From: an uncultured Bacteroidales bacterium
GTDB taxonomy: Bacteria > Bacteroidota > Bacteroidia > Bacteroidales > Paludibacteraceae
DNA: 64,000 nt
Assembly: GCA_900317885.1 (NCBI GenBank)
Contig: ONIM01000017.1
Span: 1 to 64,000 of the forward strand
Reading direction: 5' to 3'
Part shown: positions 45,576 through 53,115 of the stretch, one piece after another
How positions within the stretch are numbered: the stretch's first letter is position 1
How the letters are laid out: each line of letters starts with the position of its first letter
Position numbers and translations under genes: made by a program
The notes under the pieces: generated by a model
What the model was told of the DNA's origin: nothing
The model's database searches: none
What the model saw: only the letters and a program-made list of their open reading frames with translations

Positions 45576-45645
45576 ATTGCAGCCATCCCATCGTGCCTTC
45601 TTCGCATGCAGGTGTTTTTGGGATTTATTTTGTAATTTTATAAAT

Positions 45646-45708
45646 GCTCAAATCCTCATCCTCCGCGGGGAGAAAACATATACCATAGACGGACGAAAAG
45701 TCCGCTAA
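45646..45708 (+). pseudogene. Orphan C-terminal secretion tail (remnant 1)
   Basis: The frame reads AQILILRGEKTYTIDGRKVR and stops, the same pattern as the tails ITIIRNGESYSLDGKKL and IKIIRNNEKYSITGTRLQ in this window, but no upstream protein is left in frame. It seems to be the end of a deleted secreted protein. Confidence 0.6.
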
Positions 45709-45741
45709 TAGGGCCCCCGCAGATTGTATCCTGTTTCTCTT

Positions 45742-45779
45742 CCGCTTGGCGTTACCTCACATTCGCCAAGCGGTTTTTC
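45742..45779 (+). terminator. Strong intrinsic terminator
   Basis: Perfect 10-bp stem CCGCTTGGCG (45742-45751) / CGCCAAGCGG (45764-45773) with 12-nt loop and TTTTTC. It probably ended the deleted gene whose tail is at 45646-45708. Confidence 0.9.
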
Positions 45780-45798
45780 TTTGTCCATCTTTTTACCA

Positions 45799-45839
45799 CT
45801 TGTATCTTTTTCTCAAAAATTCAAGCAAAAAGATACAAG
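45799..45839. repeat. 13-bp perfect inverted repeat
   Basis: CTTGTATCTTTTT (45799-45811) and AAAAAGATACAAG (45827-45839), 15-nt loop. Position at the island border allows terminator, operator or recombination-site readings. Confidence 0.85.
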
Positions 45840-45846
45840 CTTCTAT

Positions 45847-45879
45847 ATCGGTTCAACATCGTTTCAACATCGGTTCAAA
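45847..45879. repeat. 11-bp direct repeat, three copies (right)
   Basis: ATCGGTTCAAC, ATCGTTTCAAC and ATCGGTTCAAA in tandem; same period and same TCGGTT core as the left repeat at 34405-34437. Confidence 0.85.
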
Positions 45880-45909
45880 TAACCACAAATCAGCAGACCT
45901 TGCGCTGAA

Positions 45910-45954
45910 TGTAGGGAGAAGGTATATAGTATCACGGGATAGGAGGTGTGCTAA
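45910..45954 (+). pseudogene. Orphan C-terminal secretion tail (remnant 2)
   Basis: Frame REKVYSITG, then TAG and EVC followed by two stops. A 14-base stretch (TATAGTATCACGGG) is identical to the tail codons of the giant surface protein (7172-7185). A decayed tail with an internal stop. Confidence 0.5.
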
Positions 45955-45958
45955 TAAA

Positions 45959-46040
45959 GCGGGATAGAATCCCGCAGAAATGGACTCGCGGCATATAATG
46001 CCGAAGAATGAACATACGAGAGGCCGGCATCAGATGCCGG
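45959..46040. repeat. Cluster of three 3-nt-loop hairpins at right edge of the island
   Basis: GCGGGAT-AGA-ATCCCGC (45959-45975), CGGCAT-ATA-ATGCCG (45989-46003) and CCGGCAT-CAG-ATGCCGG (46024-46040), all perfect. They resemble REP-type palindromes and share GCAT/ATGC ends with the third hairpin at 33936-33953. Confidence 0.75.
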
Positions 46041-46226
46041 GCTAACGAACGAAGAAACAAGGAAACGCGCCAGAGGAGGTAGCGCGCACAGGACAACACA
46101 GAGGGGGTAGACAATAAAGAGAAGGTGTGGGGCATAGTGACTCATAGCGGCACGGACGGCAATAACCATTGTCAAGGCTCTTAAAAAGCAAAAAAAAGAG
46201 CGTAAACATTAAAAAAAGTAATTTTT

Positions 46227-46258
46227 CTTGCATATATCGAAAAAAAAGTGTACCTTTG
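46227..46258 (+). promoter_or_regulatory. Promoter of the 46283 gene and following operon
   Basis: -33 CTTG (46227-46230) in CTTGCATATAT, 20-bp spacer, -7 TACCTTTG (46251-46258), 24 bp before ATG 46283. Confidence 0.75.
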
Positions 46259-46282
46259 CACGCGTTTTTAAAATCAACTGAT

Positions 46283-46666
46283 ATGAGTACTACAGGAAAA
46301 GTGATAACTTGGACGTCGGTAATCGCCGTTTTGGCATTAGCGGCATTTATCTTTATCAAGTTCTGCTTCGTCTATAGCGAAGGAGTAAACGAAGGAGACA
46401 TCAATTATTTCCAGAAAGAGGGTTTTCTCTTCAAGACCTACGAGGGCAAGATGATCCAGACGGGTTTGAAGAATACCAAGGTGCAAGGCTCCATCCAGTC
46501 GAACGAGTTTAAGTTCTCGGTCGTGGACGAGCAAGTGGCAAAGCAGCTGAACGACGGCGCTAACACCGGTGTGAAGCTTCATTGGAAACGCTACCTCGGC
46601 ACTTTGCCTTGGCGCGGAAACAGCCAGTTTATCGTCGATAGCGTGTATGTGGCTCCGCATAGATAG
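46283..46666 (+). CDS. Conserved one-pass membrane protein, 127 aa
   Basis: One N-terminal membrane segment (about 9-31, VIAVLALAAFIFIKFCFVYSEG) and a conserved soluble domain (INYFQKEGFLFKTYEGKMIQTG..WKRYLGTLPWRGNSQFIVDSV). This pattern recurs in Bacteroidota as an uncharacterised envelope protein; no function can be given. ATG 46283 is chosen because the promoter lies between it and the more upstream in-frame start at 46169. It lies 27 bp before the acyl-CoA ligase. Confidence 0.75.
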   Translation: MSTTGKVITWTSVIAVLALAAFIFIKFCFVYSEGVNEGDINYFQKEGFLFKTYEGKMIQTGLKNTKVQGSIQSNEFKFSVVDEQVAKQLNDGANTGVKLHWKRYLGTLPWRGNSQFIVDSVYVAPHR

Positions 46667-46693
46667 ACCGCTGCGCTAAAAGAACAAAGAGTT

Positions 46694-48370
46694 ATGATGA
46701 CGGAAGAGAAATATAATTTTGTCAAGATGTATGAGCGTTCGTTCCGTGAAAACTGGAATGAACCCGCTGTGACCGATTACGGCACAAACGTGACCTTGAC
46801 GTATGGCCAGCTGGCTATCAACATCGAGAAACTGCACATTCTTTTCAAGGAATGCGGAATCAAGAAGAACGACAAGATAGCCGTCATGGGCAAGAACAAC
46901 AGTAACTGGGTCGCTGTGTATCTGGCGGCAGTGACGTACGGAGCAATCATCGTACCCATCCTGCAGGATTTCCGTGCGAACGACGCGATCCATATCATCA
47001 ACCACTCGGAGAGTAAGCTGCTTTTCATCAGCGACATCAACTGGGAAGGTATCGAGTTGGACCAGATTCCGAAGGTGAAAGCCACCGTGAGCCTGAACGA
47101 TTGGCATCCAATAACGTTAGCCCTGGATTCGAAGAAGATCAACTACGAGGCTATCGGCGCGAAGTTCAAGGAGAAACATCCCGATGGCTACTGGGCTAAA
47201 GATGTGCATTTCGAAGACCGCCCGAATAGCGAAATAGGCTCTATCAACTATACCTCCGGCACTACCGGATTCAGCAAGGGCGTGATCATGCCGCTGAACG
47301 GTCTGGCAGGAAACGTACGTTACGGTTTGGAGAGCGGTATCGCGCATAAGGGCGCACGGTTCGTGACGTTCCTGCCGCTGGCACATGCGTACGGTTGCGC
47401 GTTTGATTTTCTGTCCTGTCTGGCAGCCGGCGGCCACACATGGTTGGTCGGTCGTACGCCGAGTCCGAAAATTCTGCTGAATGCTTTTGCGGAAGTCAAG
47501 CCGACTGTCATCCTCTCGGTACCGCTGATTTTGGAGAAGATATACAAGAAGATGATTGTGCCGCAGATTCAGAAGCCGCCCGTAAGCTGGGTGCTCAAAG
47601 TGCCGTTCCTGGACGAAGTGGTATGCTCCAAGATCCGCGAGCAGCTGGTTCAGGCCTTCGGAGGCGAGTTCAGCCAGATGATTATCGGCGGTGCTCCGCT
47701 GAACCCTGAGGTGGAAGCCTTCCTGCATAGAATAAAATTCCCCGTCTCGGTGGGTTACGGTATGACGGAGTGCGCTCCGCTCATCTGCTACACGCCGATT
47801 ACCGAGGGACCAAAGATGTACTCCTGCGGACGTCCGTTACCGGGAATCATGGAGGTGAAGATCCTTGATCCGAATGAAGAAGGAATAGGCGAGGTAGTGG
47901 TTCGCGGCGAGAACACGATGACCGGTTACTACAAGAACGCACAGGCCACCAAAGAAGCCTTCACCAAAGACGGATGGCTCCGTACAGGTGATCTGGGACA
48001 GTTGGACCAAGACGGATTCCTCTATATTAAAGGTCGTTGCAAGACGATGCTCTTGGGGCCGAGCGGACAGAATATCTACCCGGAGGAGATCGAGGCAAAG
48101 ATCAACAATATGCCTTACGTTCTGGAGTCGCTCGTGCTGCAACAGGAAGACACTCGTCTCGTGGCGCTCATCTGTCCGGATTACAACGAGGTGGACGCGG
48201 ATGGGCTGACGGCGGAACAACTCGAAGAACAGATGGAAGACGCACGCAAGCAGGTTAACTCCGAACTCGCGGCGTACGAGCAGATTTCCATCGTCAAACT
48301 CTATCCTCATGAGTTTGAGAAGACGCCGAAGAAATCCATCAAACGGTTCTTGTACACCAATATGGTGTAA
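46694..48370 (+). CDS. Long-chain acyl-CoA synthetase (AMP-binding)
   Basis: ANL-superfamily adenylating enzyme, 558 aa: P-loop YTSGTTGFSKGV, A5 motif GYGMTECAPLICY, A7 region LRTGDLGQLDQDGFLYIKGR, A10 Lys near the end (FEKTPKKSIKRFLY). It activates fatty acids to acyl-AMP and then acyl-CoA in the cytoplasm. The family cannot tell chain length. It precedes coaX by 5 bp, linking acyl-CoA use and CoA synthesis. Confidence 0.88.
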   Translation: MMTEEKYNFVKMYERSFRENWNEPAVTDYGTNVTLTYGQLAINIEKLHILFKECGIKKNDKIAVMGKNNSNWVAVYLAAVTYGAIIVPILQDFRANDAIHIINHSESKLLFISDINWEGIELDQIPKVKATVSLNDWHPITLALDSKKINYEAIGAKFKEKHPDGYWAKDVHFEDRPNSEIGSINYTSGTTGFSKGVIMPLNGLAGNVRYGLESGIAHKGARFVTFLPLAHAYGCAFDFLSCLAAGGHTWLVGRTPSPKILLNAFAEVKPTVILSVPLILEKIYKKMIVPQIQKPPVSWVLKVPFLDEVVCSKIREQLVQAFGGEFSQMIIGGAPLNPEVEAFLHRIKFPVSVGYGMTECAPLICYTPITEGPKMYSCGRPLPGIMEVKILDPNEEGIGEVVVRGENTMTGYYKNAQATKEAFTKDGWLRTGDLGQLDQDGFLYIKGRCKTMLLGPSGQNIYPEEIEAKINNMPYVLESLVLQQEDTRLVALICPDYNEVDADGLTAEQLEEQMEDARKQVNSELAAYEQISIVKLYPHEFEKTPKKSIKRFLYTNMV

Positions 48371-48375
48371 GGTGT

Positions 48376-49083
48376 ATGAATCTGTGTATTGATCAAGGAA
48401 ATAGCCGGACTAAGGTGGCGTTGATGACGGACGAGGGTAAGATGATAAACCACTTCATCTACAAGCAATTCTCGTCGTCAGATGTAGAACGTCTGTTGGA
48501 TTTGTACGATATTACGGATTCCATCATTTCCTCGGTAGTGAATATCGAGGCGGCGGTAGTCAATACGCTACATCGCCGCTCGCAGCACTTTGTGCACACG
48601 CCTCAGACCTTAGGACAGGACCGCTTGGCAGCGGCTGTAGGAGCGAAGAGCCTGTGCCCGAATGAAAACCTCTTGATCATCGATGCGGGATCCGCAATCA
48701 CGTATGACTTCGTGTCCGACAAAGGAGAATACATGGGAGGAAATATCGCTCCGGGACTGAAGATGCGGTTCACGATGCTGCAACGGATGACGAAGAAACT
48801 GCCGCTGGTGGAAGTGGAGGAGAACGAACTGATTCCGCTTTTCGGCAAGAACACCCGCGATGCCATCGCTGCCGGAGTAATACGAGGCGTGGCATATGAG
48901 GTGAAAGGATATATGCGAACCTTAGGAGAGAAAGTACCGCATTTCCGGACCTTCCTAACAGGCGGCAATGCTCCGTTTATCCTTAATAACGTACGCACGT
49001 CGCGCACGGAGAAACGAGAGATACGATATGAGAAGAACTTAGTCCTGACAGGACTGAATACGATATTATGCGCAAACAAATAA
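48376..49083 (+). CDS. coaX: Type III pantothenate kinase
   Basis: ASKHA-fold kinase of 235 aa, typical for CoaX: DQGNSRTKVAL phosphate loop at the N-terminus, TLGQDRLAAAVGA, DAGSAITYD, and GGNIAPGLKMR. It phosphorylates pantothenate, the first step of CoA synthesis. It overlaps the following outer-membrane protein gene by 16 bp. Confidence 0.93.
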   Translation: MNLCIDQGNSRTKVALMTDEGKMINHFIYKQFSSSDVERLLDLYDITDSIISSVVNIEAAVVNTLHRRSQHFVHTPQTLGQDRLAAAVGAKSLCPNENLLIIDAGSAITYDFVSDKGEYMGGNIAPGLKMRFTMLQRMTKKLPLVEVEENELIPLFGKNTRDAIAAGVIRGVAYEVKGYMRTLGEKVPHFRTFLTGGNAPFILNNVRTSRTEKREIRYEKNLVLTGLNTILCANK

Positions 49084-50294
49084 TAATTGGAATACTACTA
49101 CTGTTGAGCGTCGGAGTGTGGGCTCAGAATATGACGAGTTCGCCATACTCCCGTTACGCTTACGGCGATATGAACGAGAACGTCCCTACGGCTTATCGCG
49201 CGATGGGTGGTATCGGTTTCGGCATGCGAAACAACCGTGCCATCAACCCCTCGCAGCCGGCTTCATATACCTCCTGCGATTCTCTGACGTTTATGATGGA
49301 CGTCGCAGCCAGCGCTAACTGGAGCCGATATAACGATGCCGGAGGAAAGAAGAATAAAGCTAACGGAAACCTCGAATACGTGACGATGCAGTTCCCGCTG
49401 TTCAAACGTTGGATAGCAATGTCAGTAGGTCTGCTGCCCTATAGTTCCGTAGGGTATAACATCGAGCTGCGCGATTCTACCGCCGGAGGAGATTACCATT
49501 ATACCAAGAACTATGCCGGCGACGGAAACATCAGCCAGGTCTATGGAGGTCTGAGTTTTAATGTACTGAACTGGTTCGCCGCGGGCGTGAACGTCTATTA
49601 CATGTGGGGCGACTTGGCGCACATGCGTACGCTTACTTTTGACGAGGCCGGTATGAATCCGACGATTCAGGCAGAGAATCTGTCCGTCAGCAATGTTCGT
49701 CTGCGTTACGGCGCGCAGTTCTTCCATACCTTCGGAGATCACTCGTTCAACGTCGGTGCGATCTTTGAGAATCGGATGAAGTTGCATAGCGATCTGATCT
49801 TAGTGGAGACCCAATCTGATGACTCGATACCTATATACCGCGACGGATGGGAACTGCCGATGGTGTGGGGCGTAGGAGCCAGTTATAACTGGGCAAACAG
49901 ATTGACCATCGGTTTTGATTATGAACGGCAATGTATGGCTTCGGCGCTGTATAACGGTCTGCGTGGCGATGACCCGTATAATGGTTTACAAGACCGCAGC
50001 AGGTATGCCTTCGGCGTGGAGTACCGCCACAACCCTATGGGCCGTAAGTACGCGGAGCGAATGCTTTGGCGCGCCGGAGTAAGTGTGCAGAACGAGTATC
50101 TGAGCGTCATCGGAGCGAAACGTATCACAGCAGGTATAGGTATCGGATTCCCGCTTTATACCATTGGTACCATCATCAATACGACCATCGAATATACCCA
50201 CCGCGGCAGTTCAGCCGGTTTGGAGGAACATGCACTGCGGTTTACCATAGGCGCTTCCATAGCCGAGAACTGGTTCTTCAAGCGTAAACTGTAG
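49068..50294 (+). CDS. Outer-membrane beta-barrel protein
   Basis: Signal peptide (MRKQIIIGILLLLSVGVWAQ) and a long series of alternating amphipathic strands ending in an aromatic strand (ASIAENWFFKRKL). The N-terminal mature part (SSPYSRYAYGDMNENVPTAYRAMGGIGFGMRN) resembles the conserved start of Bacteroidota OmpP1/FadL-like proteins. Position after coaX and an acyl-CoA ligase would suit fatty-acid uptake, but that is inference. Confidence 0.7.
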   Translation: MRKQIIIGILLLLSVGVWAQNMTSSPYSRYAYGDMNENVPTAYRAMGGIGFGMRNNRAINPSQPASYTSCDSLTFMMDVAASANWSRYNDAGGKKNKANGNLEYVTMQFPLFKRWIAMSVGLLPYSSVGYNIELRDSTAGGDYHYTKNYAGDGNISQVYGGLSFNVLNWFAAGVNVYYMWGDLAHMRTLTFDEAGMNPTIQAENLSVSNVRLRYGAQFFHTFGDHSFNVGAIFENRMKLHSDLILVETQSDDSIPIYRDGWELPMVWGVGASYNWANRLTIGFDYERQCMASALYNGLRGDDPYNGLQDRSRYAFGVEYRHNPMGRKYAERMLWRAGVSVQNEYLSVIGAKRITAGIGIGFPLYTIGTIINTTIEYTHRGSSAGLEEHALRFTIGASIAENWFFKRKL

Positions 50295-50296
50295 TT

Positions 50297-50311
50297 TGGC
50301 ACGGGATTTGT
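50297..50311 (+). promoter_or_regulatory. Possible sigma-54-type promoter before the TPR gene
   Basis: TGGCAC-GGGAT-TTGT, one mismatch to TGGCAC-N5-TTGC but in the invariant -12 C. It starts 2 bp after the outer-membrane protein gene and 44 bp before the TPR start. Confidence 0.3.
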
Positions 50312-50354
50312 AATATCTCGAAATATCGACAACAACAATTAAAAATACACAATT

Positions 50355-51767
50355 ATGAAACTGAAATCTTTACTTGTAGTAGCGTTGGCAGCGGCCGTAC
50401 CGGCTCTGGCGTGCGCTAAGAAACCGAAAAAAGCAGTGGAGGAAGCTCCTGCTCAGGCTCCGGCTGTAGTAGAAGAAGATCCCGTAATCACGGAGGAGTG
50501 CGTGATGAACGTATCGCTCTTCCATGAGGCAGTAAAAAACAAAATGTATGCGGACGCATATGGTCCTTGGATGGAGGTTTATTCCACCTGTCCGAATGCC
50601 AACAAGTCCATCTATTCCGACGGCTCGAAGATCGTCGAGGCTCTGTATCAGGCAACTTCTGATCCCGCAGAGAAAGAGCGTCTTGCGAAATTAGCTATCG
50701 AGATGCAGGACAAACGTATCCGTTTCTTCGGTAACGATCCCAAATATCCGAAGGCTTATATCCTTGGCGAAAAGGGTCTGGCATACCTCGATTTCTACGG
50801 AGAAACAAAACTGGCTGAGGCTCGCGAATGTCTGCGTCAATCGGTTGAGGGAATGGCTGCAGGCAGCAAGATTCTCGTTCTCGTGAAACTGGTAGATGCT
50901 TCGTACGCGCTCTATAAACAAGATCAGAACGGCAAAGCAGAGCAGTTCATTTCGGATTATGAGTTAGCAAGCACGTATCTGGGTGAGCAGGCTTCCAATA
51001 TGAACAACAAGAACGCAGAGATTGCCGGCAAACAGAAAGATTATGTAGATAATATCTTCGCAATCTCCGGTGCAGCTGATTGCTCGAAACTGGATGAGAT
51101 CTATGCAGCTGTAGTTCAGCAGAACTTGTCGAACCTTGACATGTTGACCAAGATTGCTAAATTGTACAAACGTGTTCGTTGCACCGAGAGCGATGTTTAT
51201 TTCGCAGCCTGCGAAGCAGCACACAAACTGCAACCGACCGATGAGTCCGCAGCAGGATGCGCTTCGATGGCAGCCAAGAAGGGAGACTACGATCAAGCTG
51301 TAGCATACTACGATCAAGCTATCAAGTTAGCGATGGTAGAGGACGAGCTGGAGGATGTAGCGGATTATCAGTACAATGCCGCTTTCTATTGCTACAACAA
51401 CCTCAAGAAATATGCAGAGGCTCGTAAATATGCGTTGGCTTCCATCGCTACGCTGCAAGGTCTGGGTATGAACAAAGGTCAAGGCCGTTGCTATATTATC
51501 ATCGGTATGTGCTATGCTTCGACCCAACTCTACCCGCAGGACGCAAAGGGACGGATCTTGAATAAGACCGTTTACTGGGCTGCTGTAGATAAATTCGTCA
51601 AGGCTAAACAAGTAGATCCTTCGGTAGAGGCACAGGCTTCCGAGTTCATCAGCTCGTACAGCAAGTACTATCCGACCAAAGAGGAGCGTTTCGACCTGCC
51701 GAATGAGTTCTCGGGTTCTACCTACTTTGTAGGAGGATGGATAGGTGAGAGTACCTCTATCCGATAA
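50355..51767 (+). CDS. Exported TPR protein
   Basis: Signal peptide (MKLKSLLVVALAAAVPALACA) and a Lys/Glu/Pro/Ala-rich segment (about 22-45), then a helical solenoid with TPR-like units (KGDYDQAVAYYDQAIKLAMVED is the clearest, near 310-330; KYAEARKYALASIATLQG near 350). No enzyme motif. It lies 60 bp after the outer-membrane protein and overlaps lptC by 23 bp, so it probably acts in the envelope with them. Confidence 0.75.
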   Translation: MKLKSLLVVALAAAVPALACAKKPKKAVEEAPAQAPAVVEEDPVITEECVMNVSLFHEAVKNKMYADAYGPWMEVYSTCPNANKSIYSDGSKIVEALYQATSDPAEKERLAKLAIEMQDKRIRFFGNDPKYPKAYILGEKGLAYLDFYGETKLAEARECLRQSVEGMAAGSKILVLVKLVDASYALYKQDQNGKAEQFISDYELASTYLGEQASNMNNKNAEIAGKQKDYVDNIFAISGAADCSKLDEIYAAVVQQNLSNLDMLTKIAKLYKRVRCTESDVYFAACEAAHKLQPTDESAAGCASMAAKKGDYDQAVAYYDQAIKLAMVEDELEDVADYQYNAAFYCYNNLKKYAEARKYALASIATLQGLGMNKGQGRCYIIIGMCYASTQLYPQDAKGRILNKTVYWAAVDKFVKAKQVDPSVEAQASEFISSYSKYYPTKEERFDLPNEFSGSTYFVGGWIGESTSIR

Positions 51768-52311
51768 GTGCCGTATAGCGGGTGTCTTCTTGACACTCGC
51801 TATATTTTTTTCCGCTTGCCGCCATAGCGAAGTGCAGCAGGCTGATATGTCTGTACCCCGTGAACAAATAGCTGCGCTGGTTACAGATAGCGTCAGTACG
51901 CTTATCTCCGATTCCGGTATTACCAGATACCGGATAGAAGCACCCCAATGGCTGATCTATGATCAGACGGAACCGCCTTACCAGGAGTTTCCGAAAGGAA
52001 TATATCTGGAGCAATTCGATCTGGATCTCTCCGTACAAGCTTCGCTGAAGGCCGATTACGCCTATTATGATGAGAAGGAGCAGCATTGGCGGCTGTCAGG
52101 AAACGTACACGCGCTGAATCGTAAGGGAGAGCAGTTTGATACGCCTGAACTGAATTGGGACCAACAGACTCATCGGGTCTATTCTGATTCGGTGATTCAT
52201 ATCACGCGAGAGAAGAGTATCATCGAAGGGGTAGGGTTTGAATCGAATGAGGAGATGAATAAATATACAATTCTTCATCCGACAGGTGTCTTCCCCATCG
52301 AGGATGAATAA
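51745..52311 (+). CDS. lptC: LPS export periplasmic protein LptC
   Basis: Lipoprotein-like signal (IFFSAC, Cys at about 25) and an LptC beta-jellyroll (about 70-175: GIYLEQFDLDLSVQASLKADYA.., DTPELNWDQQTHRVYSDS..IIEGVGFESNEEM). It receives lipopolysaccharide from LptBFG and hands it on to LptA. Overlaps the TPR gene by 23 bp; fabG follows after 33 bp. Confidence 0.85.
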   Translation: MRVPLSDKCRIAGVFLTLAIFFSACRHSEVQQADMSVPREQIAALVTDSVSTLISDSGITRYRIEAPQWLIYDQTEPPYQEFPKGIYLEQFDLDLSVQASLKADYAYYDEKEQHWRLSGNVHALNRKGEQFDTPELNWDQQTHRVYSDSVIHITREKSIIEGVGFESNEEMNKYTILHPTGVFPIEDE

Positions 52312-52344
52312 TAAATGGTAAATGACTAAATAGTAAATGTCTTT

Positions 52345-53085
52345 ATGTTATTGGAAGGAAAAACAGCATTGATCACGGGCGCTGCTCGTGGAATAGGCAA
52401 ACAGATAGCGTTGACTTTTGCCCGTGAGGGAGCCAACATTGCGTTCACGGATTTGGAGTTGAACGAAGCATGTATAGAGACCAGTAATGAACTGAAGGCG
52501 CTGGGTGTCAAAGTACAAGCATACGCATCCGATGCCTCTAATTTCGAGGCTGCGCACGCTGTAGTGGATGATGTTATGAAGGATTTCGGACGCATCGATA
52601 TTCTGGTCAACAACGCCGGTATCACGCGCGACACGTTGCTTATGCGCATGACCGAGCAACAGTGGGATTTGGTAATGCAGGTGAACCTCAAATCCGCCTT
52701 TAACTTCACGCACGCCGTAACGCCTGTGATGATGCGTCAACGGAGCGGATCGATTATCTCTCTGAGTTCTGTAGTAGGCATCAACGGTAATGCCGGCCAG
52801 GCGAATTATGCCGCGTCGAAAGCAGGTATCATTGCGCTGACCAAGTCGGTAGCCAAAGAACTCGGTAGCCGCGGCGTCCGCGCTAACGCTATTGCACCGG
52901 GATTTATTCTAACCGACATGACGAAGGCTTTGAGCGAAGAGACGCTCAAGCAGTTTGTATCGCTTATCCCTATGAAGCGTGGAGGCGAGCCGGAAGAAGT
53001 AGCGAAGGTCGCCCTCTTCTTAGCGAGCGACCTTGCTTCCTATGTCTCCGGACAGGTGATCCAAGTCAACGGAGCGATGGCATAA
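52345..53085 (+). CDS. fabG: 3-oxoacyl-[acyl-carrier-protein] reductase
   Basis: Short-chain dehydrogenase with TGAARGIG NADP-binding loop (11-18), NNAG (89-92) and the catalytic set Asn114, Ser142, Tyr155, Lys159 (YAASK). At 246 aa it matches FabG, which reduces 3-oxoacyl-ACP in fatty-acid elongation. The 33-bp gap before it is a micro-repeat of TAAATG/AGTAAATG words. A terminator shared with the convergent amylase follows the stop. Confidence 0.93.
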   Translation: MLLEGKTALITGAARGIGKQIALTFAREGANIAFTDLELNEACIETSNELKALGVKVQAYASDASNFEAAHAVVDDVMKDFGRIDILVNNAGITRDTLLMRMTEQQWDLVMQVNLKSAFNFTHAVTPVMMRQRSGSIISLSSVVGINGNAGQANYAASKAGIIALTKSVAKELGSRGVRANAIAPGFILTDMTKALSEETLKQFVSLIPMKRGGEPEEVAKVALFLASDLASYVSGQVIQVNGAMA

Positions 53086-53086
53086 T

Positions 53087-53115
53087 AAAAAATCCCGCAA
53101 GCGCGGGATTTTTTT
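53087..53115. terminator. Bidirectional terminator between fabG and amylase gene
   Basis: Perfect stem AATCCCGC (53091-53098) / GCGGGATT (53103-53110), loop AAGC, A run before and T run after. Confidence 0.9.

Larger units (their letters stand above)
45576..46282. other. Non-coding right border of the island
   Basis: No intact gene in this 707-bp gap. It holds two orphan secretion-tail remnants (45646-45708, 45910-45954), a strong terminator (45742-45779), a 13-bp inverted repeat (45799-45839), an 11-bp triple repeat (45847-45879), three hairpins (45959-46040) and a promoter (46227-46258). In 46041-46200 nothing recognisable is seen. Confidence 0.7.

Noticed and set aside
45746..45967. 73-codon open frame in the right border
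   Set aside because: It runs through a terminator, an inverted repeat and tandem repeats; no start signal.
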